This document shows, piece by piece, positions 1 to 8,267 of a stretch of 64,000 bases of DNA; position 1 is the stretch's first letter; every line of letters starts with the position of its first letter. This DNA comes from Betaproteobacteria bacterium (lineage in GTDB: Bacteria; Pseudomonadota; Gammaproteobacteria; Burkholderiales; Burkholderiaceae_C). The position numbers and the translations under genes are program-made. The DNA is taken from the NCBI GenBank assembly GCA_016704535.1, contig JADIZZ010000003.1:248001-312000 (forward strand). Reading direction: 5' to 3'. The notes beneath the pieces are model-generated. The model searched no databases. It was not told where the DNA came from and saw nothing but the letters and a program-made list of their open reading frames with translations.

Positions 1-652
1 GCGCGGCGGGCTTGAAGCGGCCGTCTGGGCCCAGGTTGTCCTTGAAGAAGCGCAGCGTCGCGCCTGGGATGTGGCCGGCCACCGCATCCAACGGCTCGAC
101 CTCACCGCGGAAGCGCTCGGCATTGCGCGCGTCGAGGATCTGCACGCTGTCCAGTCGTTCGAGCAGCCTTCCGGCGTCCACGCTGGGCATCGCCGCGGCC
201 CCTGCCGGGTAGGGTGGCTGCGGCGATGCGGCCGGTGCCGCCATCGATAACGCACCGCCGGCGGCCTGCCAGGCGGCCAGCCCGCCGTCGAGCACCGCCA
301 CGGCATCGTGCCCCAGCCAGCGAAGCAGCCACCAGGCGCGGGACGCGTACGGTGCGCCCTGGGCGTCGTAGGTCACCACCTGCACGCCCGGCGCGATGCC
401 CCAGCGGCCGGCCGTGGCCGCGAAGGCATCCCGCGGTGGCAGCGGGTGGCGGCCGTTGTGCCCGGTCTTGGCGCCCGAGAGGTCAGAGTCGAGGTGGGCG
501 TAGTGGGCGCCGGTCAGGTGGCCGGTGGCATAGGCGCGGGCACCGGCACCGGTGTCGGTGAGATCGAAGCTGCAGTCCAGCAGCACCGGGGGCGTGGCGA
601 TGGTCTGCAGCGCCCGCAGTTCGGCCACGCTGATCAAGGTCGTGAAGCTCAT
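1..652 (-). CDS. Thiosulfate/3-mercaptopyruvate sulfurtransferase (rhodanese), 3' part cut by window edge
   Basis: Transfers sulfur from thiosulfate or 3-mercaptopyruvate to a thiol or cyanide acceptor, probably in the cytoplasm. The visible N-terminal 217 residues start MSFTTLISVAELR and hold a complete first rhodanese domain (LLDCSFDL, ATGHLTGAHYAHLD, VVTYDAQGAPYASRAWW, VLDGGLAAWQ). A second domain begins after it (ILDARNAERFRGE, AGHIPGA). Two tandem rhodanese domains are the usual plan of this family. The catalytic Cys loop lies in the second domain beyond the window, so it cannot be checked. The gene runs in the same direction as the two genes downstream of it in coordinates and starts 14 bases beyond the end of the EamA gene, so the three are probably one operon. 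Confidence 0.85.
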   Translation of the reverse strand, partial: MSFTTLISVAELRALQTIATPPVLLDCSFDLTDTGAGARAYATGHLTGAHYAHLDSDLSGAKTGHNGRHPLPPRDAFAATAGRWGIAPGVQVVTYDAQGAPYASRAWWLLRWLGHDAVAVLDGGLAAWQAAGGALSMAAPAASPQPPYPAGAAAMPSVDAGRLLERLDSVQILDARNAERFRGEVEPLDAVAGHIPGATLRFFKDNLGPDGRFKPAA

Positions 653-666
653 CGTCGTCTCCAGGT

Positions 667-1602
667 TCAGGTTTCGGTAGGGGACGCGTCGCCGCGCGGC
701 ACTCGGCTGCGCAGCTGCGTGGCGGCCACGCCAGCCGCAACGATGAGCGCCATGCCGGCCAGCGCCTGCGCCGTGACGGGGTCGTCGAACAGCCACACGC
801 CCAGGCCGAAGGCGTAGGCGATGCCCAGGTACTGCAGTGCCGCGACGCTGATGGCCGAACCCGTGGCGTAGGCGCGCGTCATCAGCCACTGCGCGGCGGT
901 GGCCAGCACGCCCGTTGCCAGCAGCAGCAGCGCGCCGCGCAGCGTGTGGCCATGAAAGCCACCGCTGGCCAGTGCCAGGCCCGCGCCGGCCACCACGCCG
1001 GTGACCGAGAAATAGAACACCACGCGCTCGCCGGGCTCGCCTACGCGGCCCAGCGCCGACACCTGCAGGTAGGCCATGGCCGACAGGAGGCCCGACAGCA
1101 GGCCGATGAGGCCGCCCCAGAGTTGGTCCTGATGCAGCGTCGGACGAAGCACCAGCAGGACGCCGGCAAAACCCGCCATCACGGCGGTGACCACGCGCCC
1201 GTCGACGCCGGTCTTGCCCGGCCCCAGCAGCACCGTGCCACCCATCAGGAAGAGCGCGATCCACACCGGCGCGGTGTAGTTCAGCGTCATCGCGGTGGCC
1301 AGCGGCAGCACGCCGATGGCATAGAACCACAGGCACAGCGCGGTGGTGCCGCAGGCGCTGCGCCAGAAGTGCATCGCCGGTACCGGCGTGCGCCACGACA
1401 TGCCACGCAAGTGAAGGGCACCTGCCATCAGCGTCAGGCCTATCAGCGAGCGGTAGAAGACGATTTCCCCCGCACCATAGTCTGCCGACGCGAATTTCAC
1501 GCACGCACCCATCAGCGCGAACAAGAGCGAAGCCAACACCATCATCCACGGTGCCGACAGCGTGAAGCGACGGGCGGGCGCCGCCGCGCCGACCAGGCTC
1601 AC
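667..1602 (-). CDS. EamA/DMT-superfamily transporter
   Basis: Predicted inner-membrane exporter of the drug/metabolite transporter superfamily, 311 aa, with about ten hydrophobic segments arranged as two EamA repeats. The first begins MMVLASLLFALMGACVKF and the second begins near GGLIGLLSGLLSAMAYLQ. The substrate cannot be read from sequence. I chose the GTG at 1602 because its GTGA overlaps the TGA of the upstream Rieske gene, a classic four-base coupling. The next in-frame ATG pair lies well inside the first membrane helix. A co-translated exporter suggests removal of a product or substrate analogue of the oxygenase, but that is inference. Confidence 0.85.
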   Translation of the reverse strand: MSLVGAAAPARRFTLSAPWMMVLASLLFALMGACVKFASADYGAGEIVFYRSLIGLTLMAGALHLRGMSWRTPVPAMHFWRSACGTTALCLWFYAIGVLPLATAMTLNYTAPVWIALFLMGGTVLLGPGKTGVDGRVVTAVMAGFAGVLLVLRPTLHQDQLWGGLIGLLSGLLSAMAYLQVSALGRVGEPGERVVFYFSVTGVVAGAGLALASGGFHGHTLRGALLLLATGVLATAAQWLMTRAYATGSAISVAALQYLGIAYAFGLGVWLFDDPVTAQALAGMALIVAAGVAATQLRSRVPRGDASPTET

Positions 1603-2720
1603 GGGCGGCCGGGTGCCAGGCCCATCTCGCGCCGGTACCACTCGTGGAAGTGCTGCATGCCGTCTTCCATCGGGCTCTGGTAAGGGCCGGCGTCGTCGTC
1701 GCCGCGCATCATCAGTGCCTTGCGGCCGGCGTCCATGCGCAGCGCGATCTCGTCGTCCTCGATGCAGGTTTCCATGTAGGCAGCCTGCTGGGCGTCGATG
1801 AACTCGCGCTCGAAGGCCACGATCTCCTCGGGGTAGAAGAACTCGACCAGGTTCAGCGTCTTCTGCGGCCCTTGCGGGAACAGCGTGCTGACCACCAGCA
1901 CGTGCGGATACCACTCGACCATCACCGTCGGGTAGTACGTCAGCCAGATGGCACCCTGCGTCGGCGCTTCGCCATTGCGGTACTTCAGCACCGCCTGATG
2001 CCAGCGCTCGTAGACCGGCGACCCCGCCTTTGCCAATGCCTTGTTCACGCCCACCGTCTGCACCGAGTGGTGGCGGCCGAACTCCCAATTCAGGTCTTCG
2101 CAGGTCACGAAGCGGCCCAGGCCAGGGTGGAAGGGACCGACGTGGTAGTCCTCGAGGTAGACCTCGATGAAGGTCTTCCAGTTGTAGTCGCACTGGTGGA
2201 CCTGGGCGCGGTCGAAGACGTAGCCCGAGAAGTCCAGTTGGGCGGCTGCGCCGAGTTGCGCCAGGTCGGTCGCGACGCTGCGCCCGTTGTGCTCGAACAA
2301 CAAGCCCAGCCAATTCTGCACCGGGTAGTTACGCAGGTTCAGGCAGGGGTCCTCGGCGAAGTGCGGCGCACCGACCAGCGCGCCATGCAGGTCGTAGGTC
2401 CAGCGGTGCAGCGGGCAGACGATCTGGCGCCCCGTGTGGCCACGGCCCTTGAGCATGATGGCCTGGCGGTGGCGGCAGACGTTCGAGATCAGCTCGATGC
2501 CGTCGGCCGTGCGCACCAGCGCGCGGCCTTCGCTCTCCTGCACCAGCGCCAGGTGGTCGCCGACCTCGGGCAAGGAGAGTTCGTGCCCCAGGTACCGCGG
2601 TGCGTGCTCGAAGATGAGTGCCTGTTCGCTTTGGAACAGGCCCTCGTCGAAGTAGCTGGAGACCGGGAGTTGAGTGCGGCTGCGCTCAAGAGCTTCGAGA
2701 CTGGCGCTCAGGTCCGACAT
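1599..2720 (-). CDS. Rieske [2Fe-2S] aromatic ring-hydroxylating oxygenase alpha subunit
   Basis: Non-haem iron oxygenase of 373 aa. Rieske domain: CRH (about residue 88) and, 17 residues after that His, CPLH (about 108-111), supplying the two Cys and two His of the [2Fe-2S] cluster. The catalytic domain carries LEDYHVGPFHP, the D-x2-H-x4-H type mononuclear iron site. The start at 2720 (MSDLSASLEALERSR) follows an AGGAGG sequence. A longer frame to 2813 is open but arginine-rich and unlike the family. No ferredoxin or reductase partner lies beside it. It resembles choline/carnitine-type or small aromatic Rieske oxygenases, and the substrate is unknown. It is divergent from xseB across a 225-base gap. 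Confidence 0.85.
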   Translation of the reverse strand: MSDLSASLEALERSRTQLPVSSYFDEGLFQSEQALIFEHAPRYLGHELSLPEVGDHLALVQESEGRALVRTADGIELISNVCRHRQAIMLKGRGHTGRQIVCPLHRWTYDLHGALVGAPHFAEDPCLNLRNYPVQNWLGLLFEHNGRSVATDLAQLGAAAQLDFSGYVFDRAQVHQCDYNWKTFIEVYLEDYHVGPFHPGLGRFVTCEDLNWEFGRHHSVQTVGVNKALAKAGSPVYERWHQAVLKYRNGEAPTQGAIWLTYYPTVMVEWYPHVLVVSTLFPQGPQKTLNLVEFFYPEEIVAFEREFIDAQQAAYMETCIEDDEIALRMDAGRKALMMRGDDDAGPYQSPMEDGMQHFHEWYRREMGLAPGRP

Positions 2721-2945
2721 GATCCGAGGGGATCCTCCTGTGCAAGGACATCGACCCCGCCGCCCGGTGGCCCTGCGAGCGGCGTGAGAGAAAGAGATTC
2801 CATCCGGCGGCATGCCGTGCTGGACTGGGGGGGCGATTCTAGCCGGGGCCCCGTCGGGCGGGCCTGACCAGCCGCAACGACAGGATGCCTGCCTCGGGGG
2901 TGCGGACCAGCTTGTCTAGAATGCCGTTGTCAACGATGACCCGAA

Positions 2946-3182
2946 ATGTCTCGCAGCACTCCCCACACCCCCAAGGAACCCACCACCTACGAGCAGGCGC
3001 TCGCCGAACTGGACCGCTTGGTGGTGCAGATGGAGGGGGGGCAACTGCCGCTGGACGAGTTGCTCGATGGCTACCGTCGAGGCGCCGAACTTCTCAACTA
3101 TTGTCGCGGCCGGCTGCAGGCGGTGGAAGAGCAGGTCAAGGTTCTGGAAGACGGACAGCTCAAGCCCTGGGCCGCGACATGA
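2946..3182 (+). CDS. xseB: Exodeoxyribonuclease VII small subunit
   Basis: Small helical subunit (78 aa) that binds XseA to form the single-strand-specific exonuclease VII. The core TYEQALAELDRLVVQMEGG followed by LPLDELLDGYRRG is diagnostic of the family, and the length is normal. The large subunit xseA is not in the window, as is common in this order. The stop overlaps the start of ispA in an ATGA junction, so the two are translationally coupled. Confidence 0.95.
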   Translation: MSRSTPHTPKEPTTYEQALAELDRLVVQMEGGQLPLDELLDGYRRGAELLNYCRGRLQAVEEQVKVLEDGQLKPWAAT

Positions 3183-4075
3183 CCGGCGCTGACTTCGACG
3201 CCTGGGCGCGGCAGCAGCTGATCGACGTTGAGCATGCGCTCGAAGCCTGGGTGCCGCTGGCAGCACCGGCGGGCCTGGGCGAGGCCATGCGTTACGGCGT
3301 GCTCGACGGTGGCAAACGTCTGCGCCCGCTGCTGGTGATGGCGGCCTGTCAGGCCGTCGACGGCCAGGCCGCTGCGGCTATGCGCGCGGCGGTGGCGGTG
3401 GAACTCATCCACGCCTACTCGCTCGTGCACGACGACATGCCGTGCATGGACAACGACGTGCTGCGTCGGGGCAAGCCCACAGTGCACGTGAAGTACGGTC
3501 AAGCTCAGGCCATGCTGGCTGGCGATGCAATGCAGGCGCTGGCCTTCGAGGTGCTGACACCCGATGACGACGGCGGTGTACCGCCGGCGCTGCAGGCCCG
3601 ACTGTGCTGGCTGCTGGCACGCGCTGCCGGTCACGCCGGCATGGCCGGCGGCCAGGCCATCGACCTGGCCAGCATCGGCCGGGCGCTGGACAAAAACGCG
3701 CTGTGCGACATGCACCGCCGCAAGACCGGCGCGCTGCTGCAGGCCAGCGTGCAGATGGGCGCCGCCTGCGGCGCTTGCGGTGACGCCGCCTGGCAGGCCC
3801 TGTCCGACTACGGTGCGGCCATCGGCCTGGCTTTCCAGGTTGTGGACGACATCCTGGACGTTACTCAGGCTTCCGAGACCCTGGGCAAGACCGCCGGCAA
3901 GGATCAGCACCAAAACAAGCCGACCTACGTGTCGCTGCTGGGCTTGGCTGCAGCCAGGCGGCATGCCGAGGAATTGCGCCTTCAGGCGCACGCGGCGCTG
4001 GCGCGCAGCCGCCTGGGTGCTGCGGCTGGCGCACTGGCCGTGCTGGCCGACAAGGTCGTCGAACGAGAAAACTGA
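3179..4075 (+). CDS. ispA: Polyprenyl (farnesyl/geranyl) diphosphate synthase
   Basis: Condenses dimethylallyl diphosphate with isopentenyl diphosphate to geranyl and farnesyl diphosphate, the precursors of quinones and undecaprenyl phosphate. The 298-aa protein has the first aspartate-rich motif DDMPCMDND near residue 84, the second one DDILD near 224, and GGKRLRP near 44. The DDxxxxD spacing is the bacterial FPP synthase form. The start at 3179 gives an ATGA overlap with xseB, and dxs begins one base after its stop. This places two isoprenoid steps in one transcript. Confidence 0.95.
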   Translation: MTGADFDAWARQQLIDVEHALEAWVPLAAPAGLGEAMRYGVLDGGKRLRPLLVMAACQAVDGQAAAAMRAAVAVELIHAYSLVHDDMPCMDNDVLRRGKPTVHVKYGQAQAMLAGDAMQALAFEVLTPDDDGGVPPALQARLCWLLARAAGHAGMAGGQAIDLASIGRALDKNALCDMHRRKTGALLQASVQMGAACGACGDAAWQALSDYGAAIGLAFQVVDDILDVTQASETLGKTAGKDQHQNKPTYVSLLGLAAARRHAEELRLQAHAALARSRLGAAAGALAVLADKVVEREN

Positions 4076-4076
4076 A

Positions 4077-5999
4077 ATGAAGCAGACGTCCTTGCTCAGC
4101 AAGATCAACTCCCCCGCCGACCTGCGCAGGCTCAACCGTGCCGACCTGCCCGCGCTCGCCAAGGAAGTGCGCGAGTTCGTGCTGCAGACGGTCAGCCAGA
4201 CTGGAGGTCATCTGGGCAGCAACCTGGGCACCGTCGAGCTCACGGTGGCGCTGCACTACGTCTTCAATACCCCCCACGACCGCATCGTCTGGGACGTCGG
4301 CCACCAGACCTACCCGCACAAGATCCTGACCGGCCGCCGCGACCGCATGCACACCTTGCGACAGCTGGATGGCGTGGCCGGTTTCCCGCGCCGCGACGAG
4401 AGCGAGTACGACACCTTCGGCACCGCCCACAGCAGCACCAGCATCAGCGCCGCCCTGGGCATGGCGCTGGCGGCCAAGTTGAAGAACGAGGACCGCCACG
4501 CCGTGGCCGTGATCGGTGACGGCGCGATGACCGCCGGCATGGCCTTCGAGGCGCTGAACAACGCCGGGGTCAGCCATGCCGGAGTCAACGCCGACCTGCT
4601 GGTGGTGCTGAACGACAACGACATGTCGATCAGCCCGCCGGTCGGTGCGCTGAACAAGTACCTGGCGCGCCTGATGAGCGGCAATTTCTACGAGGCCGCG
4701 CGCGAGAGCGCCAAGGCCGTGCTGAAGAACGCGCCACCGCTGTTCGAACTGGCGCGGCGGTTCGAGGAACACGCCAAGGGCATGGTCGTGCCCGGCACCA
4801 TCTTCGAGGAGTTCGGCTTCAACTACGTCGGCCCCATCGACGGCCACGACCTCGAGTCGCTGATCCCGACGCTGGAGAACCTGCGCGCCAAGCGCGGCCC
4901 GCAGTTCCTGCACGTCGTCACCAAGAAGGGCTACGGCTACGAACTCGCCGAGGCCGACCCGGTGAAGTACCATGCCGCCAGCGGCAAGTTCGACCCCGCG
5001 CAGGGCTTCCCGAAGAGCGCGCCCAGCAAGCCCACCTTTACGCAGGTCTTCGGCCAGTGGCTGTGCGACATGGCTGCGGCCGACGAGCGCCTGGTGGGCA
5101 TCACGCCGGCCATGCGCGAGGGCTCGGGCATGGTCGACTTCCACAAGCGCTTCCCGAACCGCTACCACGATGTCGGCATCGCCGAGCAGCACGCCGTTAC
5201 CTTCGCCGCAGGCATGGCCTGCGAGGGCCTGAAGCCGGTGGTGGCCATCTACAGCACCTTCCTGCAGCGCGGCTACGACCAGCTCATCCACGACGTGGCG
5301 CTGCAGAACCTGCCGGTGATGTTTGCGCTCGACCGCGCCGGCATCGTTGGCGCCGACGGCCCCACGCATGCCGGCGCCTACGACATCGCCTTCGTGCGCT
5401 GCATTCCGAACTGCGCGATGCTCACGCCCAGCGACGAAAACGAATGCCGCCAGGCGCTGACCACCGCGTTCCGCCACGACGGCCCCGCGGCGGTGCGTTA
5501 CCCGCGTGGTTCCGGCGCCGGCGTGGCCGTCGACCCCGCGCTCACCGCCTGGCCCTGGGGCAAGGGCGTGGTGCGCAGGGAGTCGCCGGTGCGCGCCGAT
5601 GTGCGCGGCGGCAAGCGCCTGGCCATCCTGGCCTTCGGCACGCTGCTGCACCCGTCGCTGGCCGCCGCCGAGAACCTGGGCGCCACGGTGGCTGACATGC
5701 GTTTTGTGAAGCCACTCGACGCCGAGTTGGTGCTCGAACTGGCGCGCAGCCACGACGGCCTGGTGACGGTGGAAGAGGGCTGCACGATGGGCGGTGCCGG
5801 CAGTGCGGTGCTGGAGTGCCTGGCCGCAGCCGGCGTGATGGTGCCGGTGCTGGTGCTGGGCCTGCCCGACCTCTTCACCGAGCATGGCGACCCGGCGAAG
5901 ATCCTGTCGATGTGCGGGCTGGACGCCGCAGGCATCGAAAAGTCCATCGTGCAGCGCTTCGGCGGTACACGGCCGACGCTGGCGGCCGTCAACGGCTGA
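4077..5999 (+). CDS. dxs: 1-deoxy-D-xylulose-5-phosphate synthase
   Basis: Thiamin-diphosphate enzyme that joins pyruvate and glyceraldehyde 3-phosphate, the first and usually rate-limiting step of the MEP isoprenoid pathway. The protein is 640 aa (normal is 620-640). The ThDP site GDGAMTAGMAFEALNNAG is near residue 150, the transketolase pyrimidine-domain motif DRAGIVGADGPTHAG is near 420, and the C-terminal transketolase domain is complete. The start ATG follows the ispA stop by one base. The following 86 bases before folE2 contain no obvious terminator. Confidence 0.97.
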   Translation: MKQTSLLSKINSPADLRRLNRADLPALAKEVREFVLQTVSQTGGHLGSNLGTVELTVALHYVFNTPHDRIVWDVGHQTYPHKILTGRRDRMHTLRQLDGVAGFPRRDESEYDTFGTAHSSTSISAALGMALAAKLKNEDRHAVAVIGDGAMTAGMAFEALNNAGVSHAGVNADLLVVLNDNDMSISPPVGALNKYLARLMSGNFYEAARESAKAVLKNAPPLFELARRFEEHAKGMVVPGTIFEEFGFNYVGPIDGHDLESLIPTLENLRAKRGPQFLHVVTKKGYGYELAEADPVKYHAASGKFDPAQGFPKSAPSKPTFTQVFGQWLCDMAAADERLVGITPAMREGSGMVDFHKRFPNRYHDVGIAEQHAVTFAAGMACEGLKPVVAIYSTFLQRGYDQLIHDVALQNLPVMFALDRAGIVGADGPTHAGAYDIAFVRCIPNCAMLTPSDENECRQALTTAFRHDGPAAVRYPRGSGAGVAVDPALTAWPWGKGVVRRESPVRADVRGGKRLAILAFGTLLHPSLAAAENLGATVADMRFVKPLDAELVLELARSHDGLVTVEEGCTMGGAGSAVLECLAAAGVMVPVLVLGLPDLFTEHGDPAKILSMCGLDAAGIEKSIVQRFGGTRPTLAAVNG

Positions 6000-6085
6000 G
6001 GGCGCCGGGGTTCAATGCAGCTGAGCGCTGCCTAGCAACCGCGTGACCCTGCGGGCCGGCGAAAGCTGGCATCCTCTAGCCCCTC

Positions 6086-6886
6086 ATGACCAACCTTACC
6101 GACGCCCTGCACATTCCCGACACGCAAAGCGCGCGTGACGACCGCCACCTGGCGATCCAGCGCGTGGGCGTGAAGGACGTGCGCTACCCGCTGCAGATCA
6201 AGGTGGCGGGCGCGGTGCAGCAGACTGCGGCGCTGTGGTCGCTGGATGTCGCGCTGCCGGCCGAGAAGAAGGGCACGCACATGTCGCGCTTCATCGCCTG
6301 GCTAGACGCGCTGGCGCTGTCGGGCGAGGCCTTGGATAGCGCCGCGCTGCGCACAAGGCATGCCGCCATGCTGGACAAGCTGGGTGCCAGCGAAGGCCGC
6401 ATCGAGGCCGCCTTCAGCTTCTTCCTGCGCAAGCGCGCGCCGGTCTCGGGCCTGCAGAGCCTGCTCGACTACCAGGGCCGCTTCATCGCCGAGACACGCG
6501 CCGGCGTGAGCTCGGTGCACGCCGAAGTGGCGGTGCCGGTGAAGAGCCTGTGCCCGTGCAGCAAGGAAATCTCCGACTACGGTGCTCATAACCAGCGGTC
6601 CCTGGTCACCTTGCACGTGGAGCTGCTGCAGGACGTGGCTTGGCACGAACTCGTGCGCTTCGCTGAAGATCAGGCCAGCAGCGAGATCTGGCCCATGCTC
6701 AAACGCCCCGACGAGAAGTGGGTCACCGAGCGCGCCTACGAGAACCCGAAGTTCGTCGAGGACCTGGTGCGCGACGTGGCGCTGGGCCTCAACGCCGACC
6801 CGCGCATCGGGCGCTACCGGGTCGAAGTCGAGAACTTCGAGTCGATCCACAACCACTCGGCTTACGCGCGAATCGAGCGGGCGTAA
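6086..6886 (+). CDS. folE2: GTP cyclohydrolase FolE2 (type IB)
   Basis: Converts GTP to dihydroneopterin triphosphate, the first step of tetrahydrofolate synthesis. This is the type IB form, unrelated in sequence to zinc-dependent FolE and able to use metals other than zinc. The 266-aa protein begins MTNLTDALHIPDTQSARDD and has the conserved metal-binding Cys region VKSLCPCSKEISDYGAHNQ near residue 153 and the C-terminal FESIHNHSAYA. The length is normal. A strong terminator follows at 6995. No zinc-responsive element was recognised before it. Confidence 0.95.
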   Translation: MTNLTDALHIPDTQSARDDRHLAIQRVGVKDVRYPLQIKVAGAVQQTAALWSLDVALPAEKKGTHMSRFIAWLDALALSGEALDSAALRTRHAAMLDKLGASEGRIEAAFSFFLRKRAPVSGLQSLLDYQGRFIAETRAGVSSVHAEVAVPVKSLCPCSKEISDYGAHNQRSLVTLHVELLQDVAWHELVRFAEDQASSEIWPMLKRPDEKWVTERAYENPKFVEDLVRDVALGLNADPRIGRYRVEVENFESIHNHSAYARIERA

Positions 6887-6994
6887 TCCTGCCGACGGCG
6901 GCCGTGTGAGCGCCGCGAGTGGACACCGTCAGGGTGAGGCCGGCGCCTCTACGGCGCCCGCGCCACCGCGCCACCGCGCCGCGAGACCCCCACG

Positions 6995-7037
6995 ACCCCC
7001 GGCCAGGCGCGACTCTCGAGCAGGGCCGGGGGTTTCT
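6995..7037 (+). terminator. Rho-independent terminator after folE2
   Basis: The arms ACCCCCGGCC (6995-7004) and GGCCGGGGGT (7024-7033) form a perfect 10-bp stem with a 19-base loop, followed by TTTCTT. It insulates flhDC from the housekeeping genes upstream. Confidence 0.8.
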
Positions 7038-7056
7038 TGCGTCTGGCCGACAGCAA

Positions 7057-7072
7057 TGTGACAGGCGTCACG
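7057..7072. promoter_or_regulatory. CRP/Vfr-type operator upstream of flhD
   Basis: TGTGA-CAGGCG-TCACG matches the TGTGA-N6-TCACA consensus at nine of ten positions. The site lies about 175 bases before the flhD start. CRP activates flhDC in enterobacteria, so a similar input here is plausible but unproven. Confidence 0.5.
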
Positions 7073-7247
7073 TCTGCTTGCATCTGTAGGAATTTGCCTT
7101 ACAGCTTGGCTGGAAAAACATGGACTCCAGCGACGGATATGAACTGATGTCACAGCGCATTTCAGATCACTACAGTTCTTCACATCAAGTGGTGCCCAGC
7201 ACCCACCCTGTGACACCCCAACCAGACACCCCCACGGAGCGCCCCAC

Positions 7248-7571
7248 ATGAACACCGAACAGATCCTCGCCGAAATCCGCGAAGCCAACCTGTCCTACCT
7301 GATGCTGGCGCAGAGTCTGGTGCGCGCCGACAAGGAGCAGGCGCTGTTTCGCCTGGGCGTAAGCGAAGAGACCGCCACGCTGATTGGCACTCTGACCCCG
7401 GCACAGATGATGAAAGTGGCCACCGGCAACACGCTGCTATGCCGCTTCCGCATGGACGACGACATCGTCTGGAATCTGCTGACCAGCCATGGCAAGGGCG
7501 CCGCCAATGACGGCATGAGCCGCCTGCATGCTTCGATCCTGATGGCCGGTCGCCATCAAGAGGCAGCCTGA
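7248..7571 (+). CDS. flhD: Flagellar master regulator subunit FlhD
   Basis: With FlhC it forms the heterohexameric activator of class 2 flagellar operons. The 107-aa protein begins MNTEQILAEIREANLSYLM and contains LVRADKEQALFRLGVSEE and LTPAQMMKVATGN, typical of FlhD. The Cys residue near position 64 (NTLLCRF) corresponds to the intersubunit disulfide Cys known in FlhD. flhC follows after 45 bases. Expression is probably set by the long upstream region with its CRP-like site. Confidence 0.97.
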   Translation: MNTEQILAEIREANLSYLMLAQSLVRADKEQALFRLGVSEETATLIGTLTPAQMMKVATGNTLLCRFRMDDDIVWNLLTSHGKGAANDGMSRLHASILMAGRHQEAA

Positions 7572-7616
7572 CCCACCGAGCGACACGCGGCACAAGAACA
7601 CCCGGAGGACACAGCC

Positions 7617-8210
7617 ATGGCCCGCAACAAGAGCATCCTGACCGAAGCCCGCCAGATCGAGCGTGCCGTGACGCTGATCAACCTGGGCGCCCGCCTGCAG
7701 GTTCTGGAGAGCGAAACCGATCTCAGCTACGAGCGTCTGCTGCGCCTGTACAAGGAAGTCGCAGGCAGGAGTCCGAGCAAGGGCCAGCTGCCCTTTTCCA
7801 CCGACTGGTTCATGACCTGGCAGCCGAATATCCACAGCAGCCTGTTCCTGAACATGCACGAATACCTGAACAAGACGGCAGCGCTCGATGAGATCGACAC
7901 CGTCATCAAGGCCTACCAGCTTTACCTGGAGCAGATGCAGTCACAGGGCCTGGAGCCGCTGCTCAGCGTCACGCGCGCTTGGCGTCTGGTGAAGTTCGTC
8001 GACAACGGCATGCTCACGATGACCGCCTGCAGCAAGTGCGGCGGTCACTTCGTCACCCACCCGCACGAGATGGCACGCCATTACGTCTGCGGCCTGTGCA
8101 ACCCACCCGCGCGAGCCGGCAAGGGGAAGCTCGCCGGCTCGCTGGGGGCCAAGCCGCTGGACGCCCCAAGCACCGCGGTGCGAGGCGCATCGGCCATTGC
8201 GGGACATTGA
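7617..8210 (+). CDS. flhC: Flagellar master regulator subunit FlhC
   Basis: DNA-binding partner of FlhD, 197 aa. It opens MARNKSILTEARQIERAV and carries the four-cysteine zinc site CSKCGGHF plus CGLCNPP (about residues 141-163). PSKGQLPFSTDWFM is the conserved central segment. An AGGA sequence lies about ten bases before the ATG. Downstream of the stop are a sigma-28-like promoter and the terminator that closes this transcription unit, so the 3' UTR is also the candidate small RNA. Confidence 0.97.
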   Translation: MARNKSILTEARQIERAVTLINLGARLQVLESETDLSYERLLRLYKEVAGRSPSKGQLPFSTDWFMTWQPNIHSSLFLNMHEYLNKTAALDEIDTVIKAYQLYLEQMQSQGLEPLLSVTRAWRLVKFVDNGMLTMTACSKCGGHFVTHPHEMARHYVCGLCNPPARAGKGKLAGSLGAKPLDAPSTAVRGASAIAGH

Positions 8211-8234
8211 TCACGCTTGGGCTGTTCCAGGGCC

Positions 8235-8261
8235 TCAAGCGCCCCTCCGCGCAGCCGATGA
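8235..8261 (+). promoter_or_regulatory. Candidate sigma-28 (FliA) promoter downstream of flhC
   Basis: TCAAGCGC, 11 bases, GCCGATGA: one mismatch in the -10 box GCCGATAA and the TCAAG -35 form shared with other candidates here. No gene start follows before the terminator at 8321, which points to a short non-coding transcript. Confidence 0.55.
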
Positions 8262-8267
8262 ATCGTT

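Larger units (their letters stand above)
6887..7247. other. Long intergenic region between folE2 and flhD
   Basis: This 361-base non-coding stretch holds the folE2 terminator (6995-7037) and then about 210 bases that must contain the flhDC promoter. It includes a CRP-like palindrome at 7057-7072, an imperfect inverted repeat (CTGTAGG ... CCTTACAG) around 7085-7105, and further GTCACA/TGTGACA half-sites near 7150 and 7210. I could not fix a sigma-70 or sigma-54 core promoter by eye, and no credible short coding frame is present. Confidence 0.6.

Noticed and set aside
2721..2813. Longer N-terminus of the Rieske oxygenase
   Set aside because: The added 31 residues are Arg/Gly rich and unlike the family, whereas the ATG at 2720 has an AGGAGG upstream.
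3861..5885. Long open minus-strand frame (674 codons) opposite dxs
   Set aside because: It is the antisense shadow of the clearly recognisable dxs gene. Its translation is His/Gln/Ala rich with no family motif, as expected in GC-rich DNA.
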